Shown here piece by piece: positions 36,670 to 45,319 of a stretch of 64,000 nucleotides of DNA. Position 1 is the first letter of the stretch. Every line of letters begins with the position of its first letter. The notes beneath the pieces were generated by a model, which was not told the DNA's origin, ran no database searches, and saw only the letters and a list, made by a program, of their open reading frames with translations. The position numbers were made by a program, and so were the translations under genes. Origin of the DNA: Bacteroidota bacterium (GTDB taxonomy: Bacteria; Bacteroidota; Bacteroidia; NS11-12g; UBA955); NCBI GenBank assembly GCA_027488835.1, contig JAIYAW010000002.1:124001-188000 (forward strand), in the 5' to 3' direction.

Positions 36670-37737
36670 TTAAGGTTTAATTAAAACGGTTTTTTTGTCA
36701 ATTCCTTTTGTAATTTCAATAAAATTGAAATTACGCAATCCTGTTTCAACTTCCAACTTGCCATTTTGGGTAATCACATACTTTTCTTCAACCAAATACG
36801 ATAGGGGAATTACCAATGCATTAATCTTTGTATTTGTAATGATATTCGCTTCGGCAGTTAATCCTGGATAAAGGGTAGGCATTTCTGTATTGAATTTTCC
36901 CTCAATTTTAAAGGATTGAGATTTGGCATCCAATGAAGGATATATTTTTGAAACAGTGGCATCAAATGTCTGTTTATATGCCTCCATCTTAACAATGATT
37001 TTTTGTCCAACTTTGATTTTTGCAATGTCCGACTCATCAATATCCATTTCTATGGTAAATTGTTTGTCGTTTCCAATAACAGCGAATTCTTGAACCGGTG
37101 AAACCATTTCACCAATTTCATAAGGCAACGAATATATTTTACCTTCGATATAACTGGTTATTGTAAAATCTGCGTTGTTTTTTCTCGATATTTCTAAATT
37201 GTTTTTGGCCTGCTCTTTTGTTCTCGATACAATGTGCTTCTGTGAATTGAGCCTCTCACGAATTCCAGCATATGCATTTTTGCTAGTTTCGTATTTCAAT
37301 TTGAACGCATCCAATTGACCCTTGGTGCCAATGTCGTTTTTGAATAATCTCAGTTGTTTGAAATAAGCAATTGAATCAAAAACCAATTGCTTGCTTGCGT
37401 TTTGAGACTGGAAAACAAGTTCCTGTAATTGACTTTCATTGTCGTTTGCAATTTGTAATGCCATTTCGGCATTTTTTAACGATAATGCTGGCGATATGTT
37501 TTCAAGTTGCGCAATGGGTTGACCTGCTTTTACCAAATCTCCTTCAGAAACAAAGTAATTCAATAATTTTCCACCAATACTCACTTTTTGGCTGTATTGT
37601 TGATAGGCTTTGATTTTTGCACTGGCGTATACAGATTCTACAATTTCTTGATTTGAGGGACTTAAGGTTTCTCCTTTTTTCCCGCAACCTAAAGCCAAAA
37701 TTAAGGGATAAAGGAATAATATTAATCTAGGTTTCAT
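36670..37737 (-). CDS. Periplasmic adaptor lipoprotein (HlyD/MacA-like)
   Basis: The 355-residue protein has a lipoprotein signal (lipobox ALG-C18). A half lipoyl domain (KVSIGGKLLNYFVSEGDLVKAGQ) and a coiled-coil hairpin (about 80-185) come next. The second lipoyl half (TITSYIEGKIYSLPYEIGEMV) and a beta-barrel domain follow. It should bridge the permease and a TolC-type channel encoded elsewhere; the TolC-like gene at 20.5-22 kb already has its own adaptor. The permease start is one base after this stop. The -7 region upstream (TTAATTTG, 37744-37751 on the minus strand) has one mismatch. Confidence 0.87.
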   Translation of the reverse strand: MKPRLILFLYPLILALGCGKKGETLSPSNQEIVESVYASAKIKAYQQYSQKVSIGGKLLNYFVSEGDLVKAGQPIAQLENISPALSLKNAEMALQIANDNESQLQELVFQSQNASKQLVFDSIAYFKQLRLFKNDIGTKGQLDAFKLKYETSKNAYAGIRERLNSQKHIVSRTKEQAKNNLEISRKNNADFTITSYIEGKIYSLPYEIGEMVSPVQEFAVIGNDKQFTIEMDIDESDIAKIKVGQKIIVKMEAYKQTFDATVSKIYPSLDAKSQSFKIEGKFNTEMPTLYPGLTAEANIITNTKINALVIPLSYLVEEKYVITQNGKLEVETGLRNFNFIEITKGIDKKTVLIKP

Positions 37738-37773
37738 TTGTTACAAATTAAGCTTGTTTTTCAATCAAGTAAT

Positions 37774-37787
37774 ATGATAAGTATCAT
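37774..37787. promoter_or_regulatory. Palindrome near the amidohydrolase/adaptor junction
   Basis: ATGATA-AG-TATCAT is a perfect 6-2-6 inverted repeat overlapping the amidohydrolase stop codon and upstream of the adaptor promoter region. It could be an operator or a small hairpin. Confidence 0.3.
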
Positions 37788-39505
37788 TTTTGCCAAACTA
37801 GGTCGCCGTTAATATAAGTTTTAACGATTTTAGCCTTTTGAATTTGATTGGGAAGTGCAACAATGATATCGGTGTCTATTTCTATAAAGTCTGCCAATTT
37901 ACCCACTTCTAAACTTCCTTTTCGGCGGTCTTCAAAATTTGCCCTAGCTGCCCAAAGAGTCATACCCAATAGGGCTTGCTGTGCGGTAAGTGCTTGGTTT
38001 GGTAAAAATGCACTTGCCAATTTTCCACCAATGTCTTTTCTTTGAGTAGCAGCGTAAAATGTAGCAAGCGTTGAAATATTTTCAACTGGAAAATCTGTAC
38101 CTAAGGCAATGGATCCAGCTGCATTCAAAAGATTTTTGTAGGCATACGCTCCTGCTATAGGATTGTAAAATTTGGGGTTTTTCTTTAACAGATTAGAATC
38201 TACACAAATTCGTTCCAAAGCCCATGATGCGTCAGATGTTGCATGGGTGGGTTGAATACTTGGAATGATGCTATACGCTTTAAGTGCTTTAAGATCTTTT
38301 GGCGATACTATTTGAGCGTGTTCAATTCTCCATCTGGCATCAACATCTTTCGGAATATACTTTTTGAAACTCTTTATTACCAAACTATTGGCACTATCGC
38401 CAATGGCATGCACGCAAACTTGATAGTTGTTTGAAAGGAGTTGAGAACACCAAAAGTCAAATGAATTCATGTCTAGCAATTGCAAACCGTGGTGCCCGTT
38501 TCGATCGCAGTAGTCGTTTTTCATTAGTGCACCTCTTGATCCTAAGGCTCCGTCTAAATAGAACTTCATACTTCTCACGTTCAACATATTCCCGTCGTAA
38601 AATTCATGATATTTGGTTGCATTTTGAATTGATTTTTCATTGAATTTCATCATTGCATAAATGCGCATTTTCATGATGCCATTTTGTTGCAAACGGTTTA
38701 TATATTCGATTTCAGACATATCCAAGCCTGCTTCATCTAAGGTGGTTAATCCATTCGAGTAACAAGTTTTTAGTTCTTTTGCTACAGCTTGATTTAGAAT
38801 TGATTCATCCAATTGGGGAATTTTATCTTTGATCCAATCCGCTGCGTTATCAATAAATATTCCAGTTGCTTTTCCTTGATTGTCTTTGATAATTTCGCCC
38901 CCGATAATTGTGGTATCTAAATTCAATTTTAGTATTTCAAGTGCTTTAGAGTTTACCCATATAGCATGACCGTCTACTCGACTCAAGCATATTGGTTTCT
39001 TTGGTACATATTTATCTAAGATTGATTTTGAGGGAAATTCTTTCGTTGGCCATAAGTTTTGGTCCCAACCCCGTCCAATGATCCATTCTCTTTTATTTTT
39101 TTTGGCAAACTTTTTTGCCATTTTGCCAACTTTTTCAGGGCTTAAAATATCGTACAAGTTTAGTTCTTTTGTTCCGCGGCAATAAGCCAAAAAGTGACAA
39201 TGGGCGTCAATAAAACCTGGATATAAATAACCCTTGTGATTGACTATAGAAGCTTTGGGATATGCAATTTTTGCATCTGCTAAGTTTCCTGCAAAAATGA
39301 TATTTCCTTGATTAATAGCAAAACTCTGAATTGAATTAAATTGTGTATCAGCAACATAAATCTTTTTTGCCGTATGGATTTCTATATTAGCTTGTGAAAA
39401 TAATGACTGAAATGTTAACAATAATAAATAAATGAACGTGTATATTCGTTTATCTGTAGAATAAACTTTGCGAATGCAAAAGATTTGAGGAAATTTGTTG
39501 AACAT
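37784..39505 (-). CDS. Amidohydrolase family protein, YtcJ-like, with N-terminal membrane signal
   Basis: The 573-residue protein has a hydrophobic N-terminal segment (about 20-38, KRIYTFIYLLLLTFQSLFSQ) that looks like a signal peptide or anchor. The YtcJ/amidohydrolase-3 body follows: DAHCHF with His102 and His104, the carbamylated-lysine region near GALGSRGAL, CVHAIGDSANS, RIEHAQIV and ALGTDFPVE. Family members hydrolyse amides of unknown identity. Export to the periplasm is inferred. It lies upstream of the ABC export set on the same strand, with a gap of 46 bp that includes a perfect ATGATA-AG-TATCAT palindrome, so co-transcription is possible but not certain. Confidence 0.85.
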   Translation of the reverse strand: MFNKFPQIFCIRKVYSTDKRIYTFIYLLLLTFQSLFSQANIEIHTAKKIYVADTQFNSIQSFAINQGNIIFAGNLADAKIAYPKASIVNHKGYLYPGFIDAHCHFLAYCRGTKELNLYDILSPEKVGKMAKKFAKKNKREWIIGRGWDQNLWPTKEFPSKSILDKYVPKKPICLSRVDGHAIWVNSKALEILKLNLDTTIIGGEIIKDNQGKATGIFIDNAADWIKDKIPQLDESILNQAVAKELKTCYSNGLTTLDEAGLDMSEIEYINRLQQNGIMKMRIYAMMKFNEKSIQNATKYHEFYDGNMLNVRSMKFYLDGALGSRGALMKNDYCDRNGHHGLQLLDMNSFDFWCSQLLSNNYQVCVHAIGDSANSLVIKSFKKYIPKDVDARWRIEHAQIVSPKDLKALKAYSIIPSIQPTHATSDASWALERICVDSNLLKKNPKFYNPIAGAYAYKNLLNAAGSIALGTDFPVENISTLATFYAATQRKDIGGKLASAFLPNQALTAQQALLGMTLWAARANFEDRRKGSLEVGKLADFIEIDTDIIVALPNQIQKAKIVKTYINGDLVWQK

Positions 39506-39548
39506 AATATATTTACAAATTTCACATTTTATTTGAAATAACGGACAT

Positions 39549-39995
39549 ATGAAAAAAATAATTTTAGTATTGGTAGTAATCGCAGTTTCTGTAGGTGCAA
39601 TTGGATATTATTTATGGAATAAACCATCTGAATTTGTAAGCGATGGGAAACCTGATTTTCAAATACCATTGATTGAATTGACAAATGATGGCAAAAACTT
39701 GAGCGATTCAATTTTTGGTACAAAATATGTAGGTAAAGCAATACAATTTGATGCAGAAGTTGAAAGTGTAGTTGATAACAAAGGTTCTAAAACGTTCACT
39801 TTGAAAACAAATGACGATGATATGGTTGTAAATGCGGGATTTCATGAAAGTATTTCCAATAAACTTACAAAAATTGTTGCAGGTGATAAAGTGAAATTGC
39901 AATGTGATTGCAGCGGTGTTACCAAACCTGAATCTGAAGATGACTTGCTTTCAGAAATTGAAATAAATTTAACACGTTGTAATTTAATTAAATAA
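39549..39995 (+). CDS. tRNA_anti-like OB-fold protein, membrane anchored
   Basis: The 148-residue protein has an N-terminal signal anchor (about 3-22, IILVLVVIAVSVGAIGYYLW). The OB-fold-like domain (about 50-148) carries the pattern YVGKAIQFDAEVESV, GDKVKLQCDCSG and EIEINLTRCNL, which I recognise as the tRNA_anti-like family found in Bacteroidota. It heads a six-gene operon with YceI, two c-type cytochromes and two DUF5777 barrels, with gaps of 5 bp or less or overlaps. Nucleic-acid binding is unlikely for an exported protein; the role is unknown. Confidence 0.75.
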   Translation: MKKIILVLVVIAVSVGAIGYYLWNKPSEFVSDGKPDFQIPLIELTNDGKNLSDSIFGTKYVGKAIQFDAEVESVVDNKGSKTFTLKTNDDDMVVNAGFHESISNKLTKIVAGDKVKLQCDCSGVTKPESEDDLLSEIEINLTRCNLIK

Positions 39996-40000
39996 ATATA

Positions 40001-40555
40001 ATGAAAAAAAATATCCTATTCTCGCTTTCTGTAATGTTGCTTGGCTTCGCCAACGCGCAAATTTACAGCACTTCAACTGGCACTGTTTCATTTGTAAGCA
40101 AAACTAAATTTGAAGAGTTTTCAGCCTACAATAAACAAACCCAAGCTGCAATTTCAGTTAATAAGGGAACAGTTCAATTCAAATTGCCAATCAATTCTTT
40201 TCAATTTGAAAAAGATTTAATGCAAACGCATTTCCAAGAGAATTACATGGAATCTGCAACTTTCCCAACCAGTATTTTCAAAGGGAAAATTAAAAATTTG
40301 TCGGAGGTTAAATTTACCACTGATGGAACCTACGAAGTTGAGGTGCCTGGTAGTTTAGAAATGCATGGAGTAACCAAAGAAATCGAGGTGAAAGGAAGTA
40401 TAGTTGTCAAAGGAAAGTCAATTACTCTGTTGGCTGATTTTTCAATTGAATGCGCTGATTATGGTATCAAAATACCTAAAAATAATGTAAGTCAGATTTC
40501 GAATACTATCAACATAAAAGTTGATTGCACACTTTCTCCAAAAAAGAAGAAATAA
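40001..40555 (+). CDS. YceI-family lipid-binding-like periplasmic protein
   Basis: The 184-residue protein has a signal peptide (first 20 residues ending ANAQ). The YceI beta-barrel lipocalin-like domain shows the conserved QFEKDLMQTHFQENYMESATFP-type stretch (N/M-x-H-F followed by YPxxxF), GTYEVEVPGSLEMHGVTKEIEV and FSIECADYGIKIP. YceI proteins bind polyisoprenoid or other amphiphiles in the periplasm. It starts five bases after the previous gene and the cytochrome gene starts two bases after its stop. Confidence 0.88.
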   Translation: MKKNILFSLSVMLLGFANAQIYSTSTGTVSFVSKTKFEEFSAYNKQTQAAISVNKGTVQFKLPINSFQFEKDLMQTHFQENYMESATFPTSIFKGKIKNLSEVKFTTDGTYEVEVPGSLEMHGVTKEIEVKGSIVVKGKSITLLADFSIECADYGIKIPKNNVSQISNTINIKVDCTLSPKKKK

Positions 40556-40557
40556 TC

Positions 40558-41214
40558 ATGCGAAAATTTAATGGTGTAATATTTTTTGCACTATTCGGCG
40601 CTTCTCTACTATTTTTTGGGGAATCTTGCAAACATGAGAATCTGCCTTCTGTAAATGCAGATAGTATTTGTTTTGAAAGAGATATTCTCCCAATATTTGT
40701 TTCAAACTGCGCAATGTCTGGTTGTCATGATGCCAATACAAAAGCCGAAGGTTACAATCTTTCAAATTATTCATCAATTATGAAAGACGGAATTAAACCG
40801 GGAAACCCCGCTGATTCTGAAATTTGGGAAGTAATTGATGATGGTTCAATGCCACCTAAAGGTAAATTGACATCGTTACAAAGATCTTATATCAAAACAT
40901 GGATAGCTGCGGGTGCGAAAAATGGAATCAACTGCTTTGTGGATTGTGATTCTAATGTTTTTAGTTACAGTGCAGGTGTTTCTAAAATAATGTCGCAATG
41001 TACCGGGTGTCACTCAGGTACAAATCCTTCTGGGAAAATTGATTTATCGAATGTTGCAGGTGTTAAATCTGTTGCACTTTCAGGAAAGTTAGTGGGCTCA
41101 GTTCAGCAATTGTCTGGATATGTTTCAATGCCACCTTATGGAAGCCCTAAATTAACAAATTGTCAAATTACTCAAATCCAAAAATGGATAAACAATGGCT
41201 GTCAAAACGATTAA
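40558..41214 (+). CDS. Exported di-haem-type c cytochrome with CX4CH and CX2CH sites
   Basis: The 218-residue protein has an N-terminal export signal ending near Cys24 (GES-C, a poor lipobox). Two potential haem c sites follow: CAMSGCH (51-57, spacing CX4CH) and CTGCH (148-152). MPPKG near 98 and MPPYG near 197 could give axial methionines. Each half repeats the same plan (haem site, then a GxI/LxxW...MPP stretch, then a IxxWIxxGxxN end), so it looks like a tandem duplication of one cytochrome module. The next cytochrome gene overlaps it by 20 bases. Electron transfer in the periplasm or at the outer membrane is inferred. Confidence 0.82.
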   Translation: MRKFNGVIFFALFGASLLFFGESCKHENLPSVNADSICFERDILPIFVSNCAMSGCHDANTKAEGYNLSNYSSIMKDGIKPGNPADSEIWEVIDDGSMPPKGKLTSLQRSYIKTWIAAGAKNGINCFVDCDSNVFSYSAGVSKIMSQCTGCHSGTNPSGKIDLSNVAGVKSVALSGKLVGSVQQLSGYVSMPPYGSPKLTNCQITQIQKWINNGCQND

Positions 41215-41560
41215 ATTAAGTTTCTTAGTATTGTTAATAGCGGCATCTATTGAAAGTTGCTATTACGATAAAAAAGAGGATCTTTACACTTCAACGTGCT
41301 CTACCGTGGGGATGACATACACCAAAGATATCGCAGATTTGGTAACAAACTCTTGCGCAGGTTGCCACAGTGGAACTAGCCCATCAGCGGGTATTGCGTT
41401 AAGTACTTATGCAGACGTAAAGGACTGTGTAGTGAACGGCAAATTTATTGGTTCAGTAAAGCAAGACGGTACCGCTTCTGCAATGCCAAAAGGCGGAAAA
41501 TGGAGCTCTTGTAATGTTTCAAAATTAGAAGCGTGGAAAGCAGCAGGTTGTCCTTTATAA
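41195..41560 (+). CDS. Small lipoprotein c-type cytochrome
   Basis: The 121-residue protein has a lipoprotein-like signal (ASIES-C22), one haem site CAGCH (54-58) and a candidate axial Met in SAMPKGG near residue 99. It ends in CNVSKLEAWKAAGCPL, the single-module version of the repeated plan in the neighbouring di-haem protein. It starts inside the 3' end of that gene and its stop TAA shares a base with the ATG of the DUF5777 gene (TAATG), so translation is tightly coupled. It may form a complex with its neighbours at the outer membrane. Confidence 0.8.
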   Translation: MAVKTIKLSFLVLLIAASIESCYYDKKEDLYTSTCSTVGMTYTKDIADLVTNSCAGCHSGTSPSAGIALSTYADVKDCVVNGKFIGSVKQDGTASAMPKGGKWSSCNVSKLEAWKAAGCPL

Positions 41561-42429
41561 TGAAAAATTTATTTTTAATAGGATTTGCTGTATTGTTCAT
41601 GCAAAATGCCAAAGCGCAAGACAGCATTAATACTGTAACACTGCTTGAACTAGGTGAATTTGCACCCGTATTAGATTTGAATGTAAAATCTAAAAGTTTG
41701 CGCATTATTAACGGACATTCCTCTGCTGTATTGCCTAATGGGTCATTCGAAATCAGCATAGCCCATAGATTTGGTCAAGTTTCCACTGGAATTGACAATT
41801 TGTGGGGAGTAGATAATATGAATAGTAATAGAATTGGTTTTGACTATGGCGCAACAAAAAGAATAACATTTGGAGCGGGAAGAAGTAGTTACTACAAAAC
41901 TTTTAATGGATATGTGAAATGTGCCCTGATTGGTGATTATGCTAGCAAGTTTAACTTGACCTACTTAGCCGATATGGCAATCGATGGCAGGGCAACCAGT
42001 GATTGGAATTTAAATCCATTCTATTTTACGCACCGATTCAATTATACGCATCAACTCATTGTATCTTATACCTTTCATCCATATTTACTGGTTGGATTTA
42101 CCCCAACTTTGGTCCATATGAACTTGGTTGACGGAATAAATATGAATAACGATATTCCAGTAATGGGAGGATATGTTCGGTTGGTACTTAACAAACATGC
42201 AAGTTTTACTCTTGAAGCAAATACAATAACTTCTTTTGGAATGGATTTGCCAATTAAATCAAATCCTACTGTAGGATTAGGTTTTGAATTTTTCACTCCT
42301 AAGCATGCATTCCATATTAGTTTAAGTAATTCGAGAATGTTGAATGAACCATATTACATGGTTACGGACCAAGTTCCTAATACGTTTGGTCAATTTTGTT
42401 TGGGATTTAATATTGTAAGAAGATGGTAA
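41560..42429 (+). CDS. DUF5777-type beta-barrel protein, first copy
   Basis: The 289-residue protein (start MKNLFLIGFAVLF, signal peptide to about residue 19, ending AKAQ) is almost entirely alternating beta-strand, with aromatic residues and a C-terminal FCLGFNIVRRW. Such a pattern suggests an outer-membrane barrel. The segment ISIAHRFGQVSTGIDNLWGVDNMNS-like (RFG and NxxG) followed by RIGFDYGATKRITFGAGRS is what I recall as DUF5777. It is followed by a second copy overlapping by seven bases. Beside two cytochromes it could form a porin-cytochrome-like unit; this is inference. An in-frame upstream extension is rejected because it lies inside the cytochrome gene. Confidence 0.78.
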   Translation: MKNLFLIGFAVLFMQNAKAQDSINTVTLLELGEFAPVLDLNVKSKSLRIINGHSSAVLPNGSFEISIAHRFGQVSTGIDNLWGVDNMNSNRIGFDYGATKRITFGAGRSSYYKTFNGYVKCALIGDYASKFNLTYLADMAIDGRATSDWNLNPFYFTHRFNYTHQLIVSYTFHPYLLVGFTPTLVHMNLVDGINMNNDIPVMGGYVRLVLNKHASFTLEANTITSFGMDLPIKSNPTVGLGFEFFTPKHAFHISLSNSRMLNEPYYMVTDQVPNTFGQFCLGFNIVRRW

Positions 42430-43304
42430 GGTTCAATTTAAAATGGATATTAGTGATCGCGCTGAGTTTCGTCTCTTTGAAACTTTCTGCACAAGATGAC
42501 GATTTATTGGGTGATGAACCTGCTATACCAACCGATAATAAAGTGAATTTTGCATTTAAAACCACCAAAGTAATTAACCTTCAAAGTTTGGAATTGTTAG
42601 GACCAGGAGTTTTTGATTTCAAAATGAACCACAGATTTGGAGCTTTAAACGAAGGACCAATAAACGCTTTCGGTTTAGACTTAGCAACCATTCGCTTTGG
42701 TGGAGAATACGGAATCAATAGAAATTTGATGGCTGGTTTTGGAAGAAGTAATGTTTCTGGAAATAAAAATGTGGATGGTTATTTGAAATATCGCGTTTTT
42801 CACCAAACATCAAATAATAAAAAACCATTTTCATTGCTTTTGTTTTATGGAATAGAAAATAAAATTGGGCCGACTTATTCCGATGTGAATGCTTCAAAAA
42901 GATTGACAAGTGTGGCTCAAGTTATTATTGGTAGAAAATTCAATGAAACTTTTAGCGCTCAATTTTCACCAAGCTATGTTTTGGGTTACAATAGTTCCAA
43001 TGCTGCATTCAATCAAGTTGCACTGGGTATGGGCATGAGAATGAAACTTACCATGAGAACTACCTTAAATGCCGAGTGGATACCAATTTTAACAAATAAA
43101 GGATTTGTTAGAAATAGCGCTTCTATAGGATTTGATATTGAAACTGGCGGACACGTTTTCCAAGTGCATTTTACAAATAGCAGTGGCTTAAACGAAGCTC
43201 AATTTATTAGTAACACCCAAGATACTTGGGATACTTACGGAATTCGATTTGGTTTTAACCTTTCAAGGGTATTCACAATTGTAAATCCCTCAAAATTCAA
43301 ATAA
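42423..43304 (+). CDS. DUF5777-type beta-barrel protein, second copy
   Basis: The 293-residue protein has a signal peptide (about residues 1-23, ending LSAQ), a short acidic stretch (DDDLLGDEPA) and then a beta-rich body. That body is clearly homologous to the preceding gene (compare MNHRFGALNEGPINAFGLD and RFGGEYGINRNLMAGFGRS). The end GIRFGFNLSRVFTI fits a barrel's last strand. The start overlaps the previous gene by seven bases. It closes the six-gene operon and is followed by a strong terminator. The function is unknown. Confidence 0.8.
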   Translation: MVRFNLKWILVIALSFVSLKLSAQDDDLLGDEPAIPTDNKVNFAFKTTKVINLQSLELLGPGVFDFKMNHRFGALNEGPINAFGLDLATIRFGGEYGINRNLMAGFGRSNVSGNKNVDGYLKYRVFHQTSNNKKPFSLLLFYGIENKIGPTYSDVNASKRLTSVAQVIIGRKFNETFSAQFSPSYVLGYNSSNAAFNQVALGMGMRMKLTMRTTLNAEWIPILTNKGFVRNSASIGFDIETGGHVFQVHFTNSSGLNEAQFISNTQDTWDTYGIRFGFNLSRVFTIVNPSKFK

Positions 43305-43337
43305 AATCAATTTATAATAATCATCGATTAATATGAT

Positions 43338-43378
43338 AAAAATGTCCTTGGATATATTCAAGGACATTTTCGTTTTTT
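43338..43378. terminator. Intrinsic terminator between convergent operons
   Basis: AATGTCCTTG and CAAGGACATT form a 10-bp stem around an 8-nt loop, followed by TTCGTTTTTT. It ends the cytochrome/DUF5777 operon and lies 10 bp before the stop of the convergent membrane glycosyltransferase gene. Confidence 0.9.
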
Positions 43379-43387
43379 GTGAGACAA

Positions 43388-45319
43388 TTAATTTATTCCG
43401 TATTGGTAAGGATTTCCGTTGAAACGATAAATACAAACGGGGATATTTTTAATCGTCTTATTTGAAGTTTCAATTGTAATTCTCAATTCGCTATTTTGAT
43501 TCCAATTGGGAATATCAGATAGCTTTAAGACATGAAACGCTGCTCCAAATCCAGCTTCCCAGAAATCATTACAATTCGTAAACCTGTAATCAATTTGTTC
43601 TGTTTTATCAGATTTTGAAAATAGAGATGATTCACGATTGATTATGGCTGTTACTATTTTAGCATCCCCCATGAACTCGGTTTTGTCTGTTTTAATTACA
43701 AGAAGATCATTTGGCTGCATATCTTCCTTTGCCAAGTTTTGATTGTTCACAATATACTTGCCAAAATAATCACTCGAAAAAGAATAGGTGTAATTTACGT
43801 TTGTTGAAAGTGATGTTTCATTCGCCAACATAAACGGAAATCCATTTGAGTTTTTGTGAAGCTTAGTTAAAAAATTGGTATCTTTTAATGCAGAAATATT
43901 GAATTTATCTACCTGTCCACCAATGTAATTGGAATGAACCGTTCCATTTTCGAAGTAATAATAGAGCAGGGGACGTAATGCGGGATTGGTTCCGGCATTC
44001 GACATGAACCACAAATCACTTTTACCCTTCATTTTATTGAGGGACACATACAAGTCGTGCCAGTTCCATTCATTTTGAGACATCATCCAAATGTTGTCGG
44101 CAGAATTCAGATTCAGTGATCTGTTTGTATTTGTTTTGTGGTATTCAAATACATCAATAGGACCGTCAATCATAAACGCCGACTTTGTATTGTATTCCTT
44201 ACTAAGTGTTGAAATTTGTGATACGTAAACATCATTTATTTCAACCGAATACCTTTGTTTAATAAAAAAGATTTGGAAAATACTTACGGATGCAAAAATG
44301 CACATAAATGCAATGTAAATGTTTCTTTTAAAGCCATTTAAAAGATTGCCAATTGAAATAATCAATAGTGGAAAAGAAAAGAACAATACATTGTTCTGTA
44401 AAACGGGTTTGAAATTAATAGAATAAATATAACCAATCAACATTGGAATTAACCATAAAATGGATAAAATGAATGTGTACTTCCAAGCAATATTTTTATT
44501 TTTCATGGCATAAAAAACGCCTGTAAAAACAATATACAATATCAATAAAGAAAAGGATTTACTATTGTTAAAAATGTAAATGATGTGATTCAAAAAGAAG
44601 GTTGAGTCGGGTTTACCTAACCAATCTAGACCACCTAATTTTAACTGTGATGTAATGATAGAAATTTGAGGAATAGCCAAAAAGCAAAATATCCAAAAAG
44701 CTTTCATTAAATGTTTCCTTTTTGCGCTTTGAAACAAAAAGACATAAACAAGGAGTGTGAACGCAGTTAATGTTGCAAAATGATGGGTGTAAAATGCGCC
44801 TGCAGTAAAAAAGGCAATTAAAATCCAATTGCTGCGATTTGCAAATTCTTCCTTATTTGAAATATCCAATTGCCAAAGTATTGCGAGGGTGAAAAACTGG
44901 CCAAAAATATAAGGCCTAACCCATAATGATAAATCAACTTCCCACCATAAAACCGACAAACAAAGCATTGCAAAATAGGCGGGTTTTAACCCGAATATTT
45001 TCTTGGTAATAATGAAAGTCAATATCACATTTGCCAAACCGAAGACTGCAGTTATAATTTTTAGTGGCAGGGGATTGGTTGAAATGTGTTTGACCCAAAG
45101 CCAAATCAATGTTTGAATTCCTGCTGGATGTCCATCCCCCAAAATCCCATTTAAAATATGTTGATTCCAATTGGCTGCATTTTGAGCCCTAAAGATGGCG
45201 CTCAATTCATCGCTGTCAAATTGAAAATGATCAATTTTATAAAAGCGTAAAAAAACGGCCAACCCAAAAATCAAAGCAAAGGGTAATGCACGAATACTCT
45301 TTTCTTTGAATGGAATCAT
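43388..45319 (-). CDS. GT39/ArnT-like membrane glycosyltransferase
   Basis: The 643-residue protein has about eleven membrane segments in its first 350 residues. In the first periplasmic loop it has DSDELSAIFRAQNAANWN, where acidic residues correspond to the catalytic DE of dolichyl-phosphate-mannose-type GT-C enzymes, then GDGHPAGIQTLIWLW. A soluble C-terminal part (about 360-643) follows. Such proteins transfer a sugar from a polyprenyl-phosphate donor to a lipid or protein in the periplasm. It starts at the base that ends the upstream gene (1-bp overlap), in an operon with a secreted protein and the fluoride channel. Confidence 0.78.
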   Translation of the reverse strand: MIPFKEKSIRALPFALIFGLAVFLRFYKIDHFQFDSDELSAIFRAQNAANWNQHILNGILGDGHPAGIQTLIWLWVKHISTNPLPLKIITAVFGLANVILTFIITKKIFGLKPAYFAMLCLSVLWWEVDLSLWVRPYIFGQFFTLAILWQLDISNKEEFANRSNWILIAFFTAGAFYTHHFATLTAFTLLVYVFLFQSAKRKHLMKAFWIFCFLAIPQISIITSQLKLGGLDWLGKPDSTFFLNHIIYIFNNSKSFSLLILYIVFTGVFYAMKNKNIAWKYTFILSILWLIPMLIGYIYSINFKPVLQNNVLFFSFPLLIISIGNLLNGFKRNIYIAFMCIFASVSIFQIFFIKQRYSVEINDVYVSQISTLSKEYNTKSAFMIDGPIDVFEYHKTNTNRSLNLNSADNIWMMSQNEWNWHDLYVSLNKMKGKSDLWFMSNAGTNPALRPLLYYYFENGTVHSNYIGGQVDKFNISALKDTNFLTKLHKNSNGFPFMLANETSLSTNVNYTYSFSSDYFGKYIVNNQNLAKEDMQPNDLLVIKTDKTEFMGDAKIVTAIINRESSLFSKSDKTEQIDYRFTNCNDFWEAGFGAAFHVLKLSDIPNWNQNSELRITIETSNKTIKNIPVCIYRFNGNPYQYGIN

